From contig NW_019775833.1 of assembly GCF_001039355.2 (NCBI RefSeq), forward strand, positions 1-64,000: a DNA stretch of 64,000 nt, written 5' to 3'. The position numbers and the translations under genes are program-made. The notes beneath the pieces are model-generated. The model had not been told where the DNA came from and did not search any database. It was given only the letters and a program-made list of their open reading frames with translations. The stretch is from Lingula anatina (Eukaryota > Brachiopoda > Lingulata > Lingulida > Lingulidae). Below, piece after piece: positions 12,523-48,540 of the stretch; the stretch's first letter is position 1, and each line of letters begins with the position of its first letter.

Positions 12523-13206
12523 ACTCTCGGAACCACTTGACTATCATTTGATAGGGGGCACCTTAGGAACAAGTGTAAGTTGCACGATGAGGTTGATGGT
12601 TCACACAGAGCACTTTTAATAGCAGATAACTTACAGAACCAAGGGAATGAGCAGCTACCCTGGTCATCAAAATCGCCACATTTGAACCACATAGACAATA
12701 TTTCGGTAGACCATTATTCACCAATCAACTGCCTACATGTCCTACAACAAAACTGGACCAGATTGGACAATTTTAGACCGATGCCTGGAATGCTATTCCA
12801 GATTGAACTCTAAAAACCTACCCCCAAGAGATGCCTTGCCGCTTGAGAGCGCTGGCAACAGCCACGAAGAGGCCAGGCGTAACAACGAGCATTACTGTGA
12901 CTAGCAACTGACATGAGGGTCTTTTGTGGAGCGTATTGCCATTTAACAGACGATAATTTGGAAAATATGGAGATCCAAAATATCTCTTTTAATGGGAGTC
13001 GTATGACATAGAATAGGCAATGTGTTTTTGTTTGCTTCTCTGGCGAATTCCATTAATGAACTGATGTCACAATGGCATCAAAGAGATAATTTAAAGTTAT
13101 TAAAACACGATATTAATCCTTATTTTCATTTATCAGTCAGCAAAATAGGAAAAAACTGATAAAAAAGTATTTCGAAAAAAATATTCCATATTAAATGTCA
13201 AGTCTG
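12523..13206 (+). mobile_element. Second copy of the 3' half of the Tc1/mariner element
   Basis: Repeats the right part of the element at 10878-12509, including the right terminal inverted repeat ending at 13206. It retains about 31 bp (IDNISVDHYS region) missing from the first copy, and carries scattered substitutions. It is bordered on the right by TA and then unique sequence GGTAAAGTCATT. Most likely the other allele of the same insertion, not a second transposition event. Confidence 0.82.
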
Positions 13207-15011
13207 TAGGTAAAGTCATTAAAAAGGCTGCGACGAAGAAGATCGACGAGCGTCGTTTAGTCGAACTTCTATTCACGACGTAAAAAAAACCTCGTATTCC
13301 TCTGAGAAATCAGACGCTGACTACTTGAGGTAAGATGAAAGTGAAAACGAACCCTGGAGTCATATCATCATAATAACGATGTAACTGAAATTCAAATTGA
13401 CAGAAATCTAGGTTTACACTTCTATGGATATTAAAGTGCAGGCCCGTAGCCAGCAATTTCAAAAGGGTTTTTTTTTTCTGAAAAAAAGTGGACCTTTTCT
13501 CATAAAAACTTCATGTACCTAGATCAAATTTTACCAAGAGTGGACCTTTTCCCAGCAAAAGGGGCGGTTCGTTCGAACCCCCCCTGGCTACGGGCCTGAA
13601 GTGTTCATTTTCATCTTAAGATACACTTTTTTCTTTTAAATAATTTATTTCATTTTATTTATTATATATATATATATTTTTTTTTTTTGGGGGGGGGGTC
13701 GTAGTTAAGACTCTTTCCCTTTTAGAAGACGAGTTCCATGATGGGAAACTTTGCAAGGTGAAAAATATTGGTGTTTTTACTATCATTTCATTACGTTAAA
13801 GTTAATTATTATTTTGAAATAATTACCAAAGAAATATTAATTCACAACGCAACAATAGCAAAAAAAAAGTCTTTCAAATGACCATTATCCAAAACAAAAG
13901 ACAGACCAAAAGTGGCTTTCATATTTCATAAAACCTTTTTTTCATTAACACAGGTATGTTATACTGATACCTATGTAATAATCTCTTGTTCATTTTGCAT
14001 AGTTTTCTAAAATTTCATTCTAAGCCAATCACTCAGCATCGATTTCATCGGTACTTACTTGGCTCTAGAAGTATGCCAATTCCTCACAATTCTACTACAG
14101 AAGAATATGCGCTTGCAGCAACAAAACCTGCTGCAAATTAAGTGCCTCGACTATAATGGCATTTAACAACCTATAATAGTGGCATAAAAATATATCAAAA
14201 ACAAGCAATCACCTGTTTGTCCAACTTAGAATTTAATGAAATAAAATACTTAAAAATTTTTCTCACAACAAAACAATTATTAAATTCATCATATAAATCT
14301 CAATGTTTATCAAATTTCTGATTTCCTTCCAGGATAACTACACAATACAGACAATTATGTATGAGTAATCTATTTTCCTGGAATGGGCTTTACTCCTACT
14401 TTTACATAAAGCCAATTCAATATTGCAATATTATCCCTGATTAAGAAAAAACTCAAAAGAATACAAGGAAAACAAACAAAAACTCACACATGGATGCCTA
14501 CTAGTATCAGTACTCTCAGCTGCAACCTAAATGACTTATGTGTATGAGCATTTCCAAGTAATGTTAAAAAGAATGATGGCCTCCAGGGCGACCCACTTAT
14601 TTTTACATTGGCTGTTTAAAATGAAGAAGTACTACTAGCAATATCCACAAAGCACAGTCTAAATTGTGCAAAATTGTCAAAAATTAATGCTGCAAGAATA
14701 TCAAACTTAGATAAAATTTTTTCAGATAAATTTTCTGATTAATAAAAAACAGTGCTTAAATGCAGTATGATCATAATTATCAAATCTTTATGGTTGATGT
14801 ACTAAACTTAAACAAAGAATATTTAATCTCCAGTTCTGGAAGACATAATCTGGTTCAAAATTTGACAAAATATGACTAGAGTTCTTATTAAATTGTTAAT
14901 AATTATATTATTATGTTAATTATTACAATTTGCATAGAAATATACCAGTAGTTTTTAATCTCATTACATATTTTAGGCTTTGAGCATTTACTTTAAATCA
15001 ATTATTAATAA
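13207..15011. other. 3' flank of lipase, first (allelic) copy
   Basis: Non-coding sequence downstream of the duplicated lipase exons. It holds a MITE at 13439-13598 and a T-run/G-run at about 13660-13698. It is repeated nearly base for base at 16593-18422. Confidence 0.7.
13439..13598. mobile_element. 160-bp MITE, CAGGCCCGTAGCCA ends, AAGTG duplication
   Basis: Perfect 14-bp terminal inverted repeats (CAGGCCCGTAGCCA ... TGGCTACGGGCCTG) are flanked by the 5-bp direct repeat AAGTG (13434-13438, 13599-13603). No coding capacity. The allelic copy is at 16825-16983. Confidence 0.88.
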
Positions 15012-16510
15012 TCAATCTAAAGATTTCATAGCTTCAATCACATTTTTGTAGACAAAGTCATAAGCATCCATTCCCCAAATGAAATCCAAATGGTCAAATG
15101 AAGGGATAAGCTGACTGCCTTTGAGATTAGGTAGGAGTGCCATCAATGATTTGACATCCTAAAAACAAAAACATCCCATTTTAAAAATCACTGCCATCAA
15201 CTCTGTTTTTGCTGAGACAACACAAAATGTTTTGATAAAAACTATTCTTTTTAACCTTCTCTCTTCTTTCTTGACACACAAACAGGAGAAAAGGAAACAG
15301 TTATAAAAACAATTTAAAACTTGTCATTCATTAACATGTTGCATCAGACCAAAGCTTTACTGACCTGCGGATCTGCCAGCAGATCCTTTCCTCCATAATA
15401 CAAGTATGTGGGAGCTTGAACTTTCCTTGCATCATAATATGGAGGAGTGGACTGTGGAAAAAGAAGTATTAGTTTTCTGACATTCTTATCCATAAACTCC
15501 TATTTTCTTAATCCTTTGCAAATCAAAATGTGAGTCATTATTTTTCTCAAGTTTTTGTCAAGATGCAAAATATTATATCATGTTTGCATGTAATTACTGA
15601 CTTAAAAAACAAACATGATGACAAATCCCAGGGGAGAATAAATAAATTTCAAAGAAAAACAGCCTTATTTATAACGTTTTTAAATATACCTGTCCATTAT
15701 AATGCTCCCTATTTGCTTTCGGTGATCCATAGTCAAACATCCGAAATTCACCGTGTATTACCATCTGTTCAAAATTAATAAGTTTCATTAGAAGTGCAAT
15801 ACTTTACAAGTCATTATATGAAAAGCTATGTTTTAAATGTCATCTGGTATTATGCCTCTTGCAAAACTAGTAATCATTTATCAATATGAGGTCAACCCCA
15901 GTTGCAATAACTTTAATAATTACCTATAAAATGTTACTTACACAAAAACCAAAGGTGCTGGTATGGTAATATTGAAGTTATGAAACACAAGTAGAGCAAC
16001 TATTAAACCCCACCATAAAAACGTTTTCTCTTTATATGTGCAAGTGTAACTGTAGACATTATTCATAATCTGATACAAACCTGCTGAAAATGAATCATGT
16101 TTTGTGCAGAGGTCCCTGCTGGAGTATGTGCTATATACACTGGAAGACGAGTCTAAATATAAAGCAAAATAACACTACAATCAGGAAAACTGATGGATAA
16201 GTCTTAAATTTACAAAGATTTTATCTGTAAATTCAAAATATACTAGCACCAAAAGAGATAAATATTAAATATCATCATGCACTAATTTAAATTAGAGCAA
16301 ACGGATTGTGAACAGGATGTAACTTATACTGGTTGACACCAAAATTGCACAACTTGCCATATTTAACTGTGCTTTGTCATAGCCGGCTATCACAAAGATG
16401 ATGTCACTGCAGATAAACCTAGTTGCCTCATCACACATAGTCTTTGCCAAGAAATCTATCAACTCATTATTTGGCAAAAAGTCCTTTTTTCCAAACATAT
16501 CATAGAGAAT
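15012..16510 (-). CDS. Duplicate copy of acid lipase exons 6-10 (probable other allele)
   Basis: Five exons match the terminal exons of the lipase at 18423-23133 almost perfectly: 16358-16510, 16081-16152, 15690-15764, 15365-15451 and 15012-15158 (stop TGA). Splice sites and phases are identical, including the unusual GC donor after the first of them. Substitutions are few (for example MCDEA versus VCDEA). Exons 1-5 are absent, and an isolated N (16592) separates this block from the complete gene. Read together, this is an allelic copy placed in series by the assembler. A real partial tandem duplication is the alternative. Confidence 0.8.
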
Positions 16511-16591
16511 CTAGAAAGAAAACTGTTAATATTATTTTGAATCTTTAATATTGATTTGGTTGATTTCTTTCTTTTTTTAATGACTGATTGA

Positions 16592-16592
16592 N
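16592..16592. other. Single N: assembly junction 2
   Basis: The sequence left of the N ends inside lipase intron 5. The sequence right of it restarts at the position matching 13207. Both blocks are nearly identical. Confidence 0.85.
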
Positions 16593-16824
16593 TAGGTAAA
16601 GTCATTAAAAAGGCTGCGACGAAGAAGATCGACGAGCGTCGTTTAGTCGAACTTCTATTCACGACGTAAAAAAAACCTCGTATTCCTCTGAGAAATCAGA
16701 CGCTGACTACTTGAGGTAAGATGAAAGTGAAAACGAACCCTGGAGTCATATCATCATAATAACGATGTAACTGAAATTCAAATTGACAGAAATCTAGGTT
16801 TACACTTCTATGGATATTAAAGTG

Positions 16825-16983
16825 CAGGCCCGTAGCCAGCAATTTCAAAAGGGGTTTTTTTTCTGAAAAAAAGTGGACCTTTTCTCATAAAAACTTCATG
16901 TACCTAGATCAAATTTTACCAAGAGTGGACCTTTTCCCAGCAAAAGGGGCGGTTCGTTCGAACCCCCCCTGGCTACGGGCCTG
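16825..16983. mobile_element. MITE, allelic copy of 13439-13598
   Basis: Same CAGGCCCGTAGCCA inverted ends and AAGTG flanks as the copy at 13439; it differs mainly by homopolymer length. Confidence 0.85.
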
Positions 16984-17467
16984 AAGTGTTCATTTTCATT
17001 TTAAGATACACTTTTTTCTTTTAAATAATTTATTTCATTTTATTTATTATATATATATTTTTTTTGGGGGGGGGGGTCGTAGTTAAGACTCTTTCCCTTT
17101 TAGAAGACGAGTTCCATGATGGGAAACTTTGCAAGGTGAAAAATATTGGTGTTTTTACTATCATTTCATTACGTTAAAGTTAATTATTATTTTGAAATAA
17201 TTACCAAAGAAATATTAATTCACAACGCAACAATAGCAAAAAAAAAAGTCTTTCAAATGACCATTATCCAAAACAAAAGACAGACCAAAAGTGGCTTTCA
17301 TATTTCATAAAACCCTTTTTTCATTAACACAGGTATGTTATACTGATACCTATGTAATAATCTCTTGTTCATTTTGCATAGTTTTCTAAAATTTCATTCT
17401 AAGCCAATCACTCAGCATCGATTTCATCGGTACTTACTTGGCTCTAGAAGTATGCCAATTCCTTACA

Positions 17468-17499
17468 GGTTTTTTTTACGTCGTGAATAGAAGTTCGAC
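17468..17499. repeat. 32-bp inverted insertion templated from 16646-16677
   Basis: This stretch is the exact reverse complement of 16646-16677, about 0.8 kb upstream, and is absent from the other copy at the matching site (about 14088-14091). It looks like a templated insertion at a break-repair or replication template switch. Confidence 0.8.
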
Positions 17500-18422
17500 T
17501 TCCTACTACAGAAGAATATGCGCTTGCAGCAACAAAACCTGCTGCAAATTAAGTGCCTTGACTATAATGGCATTTAACAACCTATAATAGTGGCATAAAA
17601 ATATATCAAAAACAAGCAATCACCTGTTTGTCCAACTTAGAATTTAATGAAATAAAATACTTAAAAATTTTTCTCACAACAAAACAATTATTAAATTCAT
17701 CATATAAATCTCAATGTTTATCAAATTTCTGATTTCCTTCCAGGAGAACTACACAATACAGACAATTATGTATGAGTAATCTATTTTCCTGGAATGGGCT
17801 TTACTCCTACTTTTACATAAAGCCAATTCAATATTGCAATATTATCCCTGATTAAGAAAAAACTCAAAAGAATACAAGGAAAACAAACAAAAACTCACAC
17901 ATGGATGCCTACTAGTATCAGTACTCTCAGCTGCAACCTAAATGACTTATGTGTATGAGCATTTCCAAGTAATGTTAAAAAGAATGATGGCCTCCAGGGC
18001 GACCCACTTATTTTTACGTTGTCTGTTTAAAATGAAGAAGTACTACTAGCAATATCCACAAAGCACAGTCTAAATTGTGCAAAATTGTCAAAAATTAATG
18101 CTGCAAGAATATCAAACTTAGATAAAATTTTTTCAGATAAATTTTCTGATTAATAAAAAACAGTGCTTAAATGCAGTATGATCATAATTATCAAATCTTT
18201 ATGGTTGATGTACTAAACTTAAACAAAGAATATTTAATCTCCAGTTCTGGAAGACATAATCTGGTTCAAAATTTGACAAAATATGACTAGAGCTCTTATT
18301 AAATTGTTAATAATTATATTATTATGTTAATTATTACAATTTGCATAGAAATATACCAGTAGTTTTTAATCTCATTACATATTTTAGGCTTTGAGCATTT
18401 ACTTTAAATCAATTATTAATAA

Positions 18423-21400
18423 TCAATCTAAAGATTTCATAGCTTCAATCACATTTTTGTAGACAAAGTCATAAGCATCCATTCCCCAAATGAAATCCAA
18501 ATGGTCAAATGAAGGGATAAGCTGACTGCCTTTGAGATTAGGTAGGAGTGCCATCAATGATTTGACATCCTAAAAACAAAAACATCCCATTTTAAAAATC
18601 ACTGCCATCAACTCTGTTTTTGCTGAGACAACACAAAATGTTTTGATAAAAACTATTCTTTTTAACTTTCTCTCTTCTTTCTTGACACACAAACAGGAGA
18701 AAAGGAAACAGTTATAAAAACAATTTAAAACTTGTCATTCATTAACATGTTGCATCAGACCAAAGCTTTACTGACCTGCGGATCTGCCAGCAGATCCTTT
18801 CCTCCATAATACAAGTATGTGGGAGCTTGAACTTTCCTTGCATCATAATATGGAGGAGTGGACTGTGGAAAAAGAAGTATTAGTTTTCTGACATTCTTAT
18901 CCATAAACTCCTATTTTATTAATCCTTTGCAAATCAAAATGTGAGTCATTATTTTTCTCAAGTTTTTGTCAAGATGCAAAATATTATATCATGTTTGCAT
19001 GTATTTACTGACTTAAAAAACAAACATGACGACAAATCCCAGGGGAGACTAAATAAATTTCAAAGTAAAACAGCCTTATTTATAACGTTTTTAAATATAC
19101 CTGTCCATTATAATGCTCCCTATTTGCTTTCGGTGATCCATAGTCAAACATCCGAAATTCCCCATGTATTACCATCTGTTCAAAATTAATAAGTTTCATT
19201 AGAAGTGCAATACTTTACAAGTCATTATATGAAAAGCTATATCTTAAATGTCATCTGTTATTATGCCTCTTGCAAAACTAGTAATTATTTATTAATATGA
19301 GGTCACCCCTAGTTGCAATAACTTTGATAATTACCTATAAAATGTTACTAACACAAAAACCAAAGGTGCTGGCATGGTAATATTGAAGTTATGAAACACA
19401 AGTAGAGCAACTATTAAACCCCACCATAAAAATGTTTTCTCGTTAAATGTGCAAGTGTAACAGTAGACATTATTCATGATCTGATACAAACCTGCTGAAA
19501 ATGAATCATGTTTTGTGCAGAGGTCCCTGCTGGAGTATGTGCTATATACACTGGAAGACGAGTCTAAATATAAAGAAAAATAACACTACAATAAAGAAAA
19601 CTGATGGATTAGTCTTAAATTTACAAAGATTTTATCTCTAAATTCAAAATATACTAGCACCAAAAGAGATAAATATTTTAAAATATCATCATGCACTTAT
19701 TTTAATTAGAGCAAACAGATTGTGAACAGGATGCAACTTATACTGGTTGACACAAAAGTTGCACAACTTGCCATATTTAACTGTGCTTTGTCATAGCCGG
19801 CTATCACAAAGATGATGTCACTGCAGATAAACCTAGTTGCCTCATCACACACAGTCTTTGCCAAGAAATCTATCAACTCATTATTTGGCAAAAAGTCCTT
19901 TTTTCCAAACATATCATAGAGAATCTAAAAAGAAAACTGTTAATATTATTTTGAATATTTAATATTGATTTGGTTGATTTCTTTTCATTTTTTAATGACT
20001 GATGGACTTAAATAAAGATATGCAGCATAAAACAATTTGTCTGACATTATGAAATATGAGCATTATATAGCAATTTCAGTCTTGTGATCTAATCACCAAC
20101 TTCACAATTAGCAAAAGGAAACACATTTAAATAGCAAGTTTTATATAGCTATATTTTATGTTAAAATAAGTGGCTCCAAGCCCCATTAATGTTATTACTT
20201 TAACTTACTGCTGTTGGTATATCTGATAAGATCTTGAGAGGTATACTTTTCATATGGCCAACAGTAGCCACTGGACCAAGTGCATAGAATCCTTTCAACT
20301 AAGGATTAAGGAAAAACATTGAGGTAAACAAGTGGCACATAGAATATGCATTACTATTTAACACAATGAAATTGTATCTGAATAAAATAAGAAATTTCCA
20401 AAACTAATGATCAATGAAGTAAATCACCTTTTATTTGTCTTAAGTAAAAATCATACAAATGTCAGCAACATTTTCTGGTGGTCCACATCTTTAAAAAAAA
20501 GCATCAATTATGTAATAAAAATGAGTATAACTGACTTCATGTGTAACAAGAATTATAAATTCAAATTGAAACGGAATTAAAAATCACTGTTGTCAATTCA
20601 AGACTCAAACAATCTGCGGCAGCTGACCTTTTTGGCAAACTCTGGGTTAGTGGACATGTGGGCAAAAGCCATCAACGTTCCCTGTGAGTGACCAATGTAG
20701 TGCAGCTGACTCTGGCCAGTTTTGTTCAGGACAAAGTTTACCATAGCTGGGAGGTCTGAACTAGCATGGTGATCCCAGCTGGAATAGAAAAGTGGAAGTT
20801 CAGACACACCAGTATTCAAAGTTCAAGGTAGTAGATTTATATGGAATACTTTATCAAATATTTAAACATAATAACAAATTTCCAAAACAAAGAGGCCAAC
20901 AGTAGAATTAAGAACAAATAAATATTTTTGATAATTTATATTAATATTCTAGTGATAGTTCTATTCATTATGGCTTACATATGCACTCATTGTTTTTTTT
21001 CTATTATCTTGGAGTTCATTTCCAATCATATAATGATGGTTTAAGTTTTATCTCTGCAGACTATGTGATGTAAATTTATAACCAAGGGACCCCAATCTGA
21101 TGTTCACACCCCATCTGTTGGCAAAAATAAAAGGAAAGTCAGAAATTGAGGAAGTATATTTATATGTATAGTTAACTTGTAAACAATGAAAGAAAACACA
21201 TTAATATAAAAAAAAGTTCACTCATTCACTTCTACTATCTAGAGTATATGGTTATCTAACCCTGCAGGTTACCACTTTTATCATAAAAACCACCAACGTC
21301 ACTGCTGCATATGTGTATTGTATTGCTACGCTGATAACATATTTGGTTCAAATCAGCAATACACAACAGCTGTGGGTTAATGGCTGGATGTCATTATGGT

Positions 21401-23133
21401 GAGGCTTGCTGAGATAATGCATAGTCAAATAAAGTTGTCACAAATGATTCTGAAATGTTTCCAACAGCACTTTATCAAATCAAAGAAAATTGCTTTTAAT
21501 GTGGTATGGGTGACATTTTTACTGTCCTACTTTTTTCTGGTGTCATTTATAAAATATCCCATACTGATGCCAAGAGACTGCTCTAATAATAAAATTACTT
21601 CATGCTGATTTAAAATTTCATTTGTAAATTAAGTGATCATTTATTTTAGTTATTTTCCACAATGAATTGGGTAATTAGGTAAGTTTCAAATTAAAAACAC
21701 CAAAATAAAATGAAACCAGCACACACTGCAAAACTGCTGGGGACCCTAAAATATATTTGTAAAATTTGTAATATTTATTATCCAAAATCAATTTTAAAGT
21801 ACGCTTTGGTTAATATACTTCTTTAGTTGTGTCACACCATGGTATAGAACATTATATTTACAACTAAAAAGTAATTACTCGAGGAAAAATACAATTATAA
21901 ATCCAGGCTACCTATGGATATTACCCTACTGCAGGTTTCACTTACCTAAAAGCCCAAAACTCCTCCGAATTAACGCTGTAGTTAACATGTCTCCTTGAAT
22001 ATGTGTTACCTCTTACATTACCCAACCATACATCATATCCTGCATCTGCTAAAATAAAGGCTGAAAGAAATGCAATATGTTATACAATATGCTGCATTAT
22101 ACATACATATTAAAATCACTGAGTGACAGTACCGGTTTTCTCAATTCTCTAGTGCAATGTCTTATCAAAACAACTTGTGAGAAAAACAGCATGCTTTTAT
22201 TAACTTTAAACTATAGTTGCAATTTTGAAAAAAAAAATACTGTTTCAGGAGGCTTATTCAAATTCGAATTAAAATCAGTATAATGGAGAATGATGACATT
22301 TGTCAATAACAAATTGATCATTTATTTATGTTCTTGATCACTATCTTTCTGTCGTACCTAGGCTTTCATTGGGCAAGTTAGTCAACCAGTTGGTGGATGT
22401 GCATAATAAACCGTGCTGCAGGAATGCAACAGGACGTGGGGTAGAGGAATTTTTCGACCCAAATGGAATGCGCTGTATTCCTAACAGATAGCCATCTCCC
22501 GTTTTTACAGTGTATTCTTCACAGGGATATCCCTTGGATGTTATAAGTTCTGACTGAAAATAAAAATTTAACCATATTGAAAGTTATACAATTTTCACAT
22601 GAAAACAGCATGTCCACATTTAACCATGGCATTATCTAATATTCAATAAAATGCAAAATGTATGTTTGATAAATTATTATCCAAAGACTCGGAACTTATG
22701 AAATTCTGGAACTTATATGGTAAACTTCAAAGACTAACCGATATTGCTGTCTCACCCTGACGACCTTTCACTAGTTAATATTGTTGAATTTTACCAAGTA
22801 CTGGTACTAATTTGATTGATATATATATAACTGATTCTGACTCTACTAGGTGACTAAAACATTTACTCAAAAATACTGAGCCACGAGTATAAAGCTCCGG
22901 TGTTATGATTGTGACACACTACCGGTACTCTGTACCCGTTTAACTCATAGACTCCAATTCAACATCCAAAAACTTACCGCATTCATATCGATTTCTGGAT
23001 CCAAGTGCCTCCACCTGCGTATATTTATTTGTTTAGAAATGCCATTGTCATTTTTCAAACTAAGTCCTGCAGCTGGTTTATTTGACCAACTTAACAGTAT
23101 CACCAGAAAAATTGATGTCGACGGTTTCAACAT
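18423..23133 (-). CDS. Acid lipase (lysosomal/gastric lipase family)
   Basis: Ten exons on the minus strand: 22978-23133, 22358-22553, 21946-22060, 20628-20778, 20209-20298, 19772-19924, 19492-19563, 19101-19175, 18776-18862, 18423-18569. All phases join, giving 413 residues and a TGA stop, the usual length for this family (about 400). An N-terminal signal peptide ([16 protein letters not shown], about 1-23) sends it to the secretory pathway. Seen in order: oxyanion-region QHGLL near residue 98-102, nucleophile elbow GHSQG with Ser187, Asp359 in GGKDLLAD, His388 in DHLDFIWG. Together these are the complete triad of family ester/triglyceride lipases (LIPA, LIPF). Several N-glycosylation sequons (NESL, NYS, NKTG) fit a secreted or lysosomal enzyme. 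Intron 6 uses a GC donor (ATG|GCAAGT). The ATG at 23133 is the first in frame; the frame is open a little further to a TTG. Orthology within this expanded family cannot be decided here. Confidence 0.93.
20799..21945 (-). other. Lipase intron 3
   Basis: The 1.2-kb intron between lipase exons 3 and 4 is AT-rich with no recognised repeat or gene. Short open frames at 21396-21608 on the other strand have no support. Confidence 0.6.
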
Positions 23134-23969
23134 CACGGCAATTCTGGCAGTGTGGAGCAAGTTTGATTATGTCACATGACTATCAGCTGACCTATTGACC
23201 TACTTATTTCGTGTTGAAATATTTTAAATCTACAAAGAAATAAACAGAGGAGAATAACAACCCTGCCTTAGTTAAGCATGTTTCTCAACTTAGAATATAG
23301 GGATTGATGTCCTTGAGGAAAAATGAAAGTTTAGGTGTGGCATTATCACGCGCGAAACAAAGACCTTTGCTCCCATTTCTCATATTAAAGCCCCTAGACA
23401 CTGCTCGTATCTATTTTGATAGAAACCATATTTTTGATCCAATAAAAAAGACAAATGATAAAATGTAACACCTCAAGGCAATATGGAAGGGAGCGATTTG
23501 CTTCTTTTGTTTCACTCTATCATTTCAAGGGCGCCGCCATTTTGTCAGTCTTCCTGACGATTTCTCATTAGAAAGGTACCCCCTCTACCGCACAATTGCT
23601 TTTCGGCATGTTCATTATGTTTTTTGTTACGATTCTGTGACTGCGATTCTCATATGGTTAATACGATGGGGCTTAATCAGCCTATCTGAGGCTGTATGAA
23701 GGAACGGTCGACGCAGTATGGATTTTGAAAGAGTGATCCTCAACTTGGATCAGCTTTATTTATTTGAAAATTAGGAGAAAGGGATTAAATCTAGCTGGAA
23801 AAGAAGGGTGTCCCTGAGAGGATTCCCCCTCAGACCCGAGGATTTTCCCATTATTTCAACCCGATTTTAGAGCACGGGTGGTGTTGTGAAAGCGAGTTTA
23901 TAAACTTTAAGTGAACACATGTAAAGATCGGGATAACTATACCAGTCTTAGTGCAAAGAATTCGTTACA
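23134..23969. promoter_or_regulatory. Shared promoter region of lipase (-) and ARID2 (+)
   Basis: 836 bp separate the two divergent start codons. It is more GC-rich near the ARID2 side and contains GCCGCCATTTTG at 23533-23544, a full match to the YY1 core (AANATGGCGGC on the minus strand). YY1 sites of this form are typical of core promoters close to transcription starts. No TATA box stands out. Bidirectional use is inferred from the layout. Confidence 0.6.

Positions 23970-48540
<24,571 letters not shown>

Larger units (their letters stand above)
16593..18422. other. 3' flank of lipase, second copy
   Basis: Same content as 13207-15011, with small differences: shorter homopolymers, scattered substitutions, and a 32-bp inverted insertion at 17468-17499. 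A T-run/G-run lies at about 17058-17076. No gene other than the lipase 3' UTR, whose end was not located. Confidence 0.7.

Noticed and set aside
23134-23160. Lipase start at 23160
   Set aside because: That codon is TTG. The ATG at 23133 gives a well-formed signal peptide.
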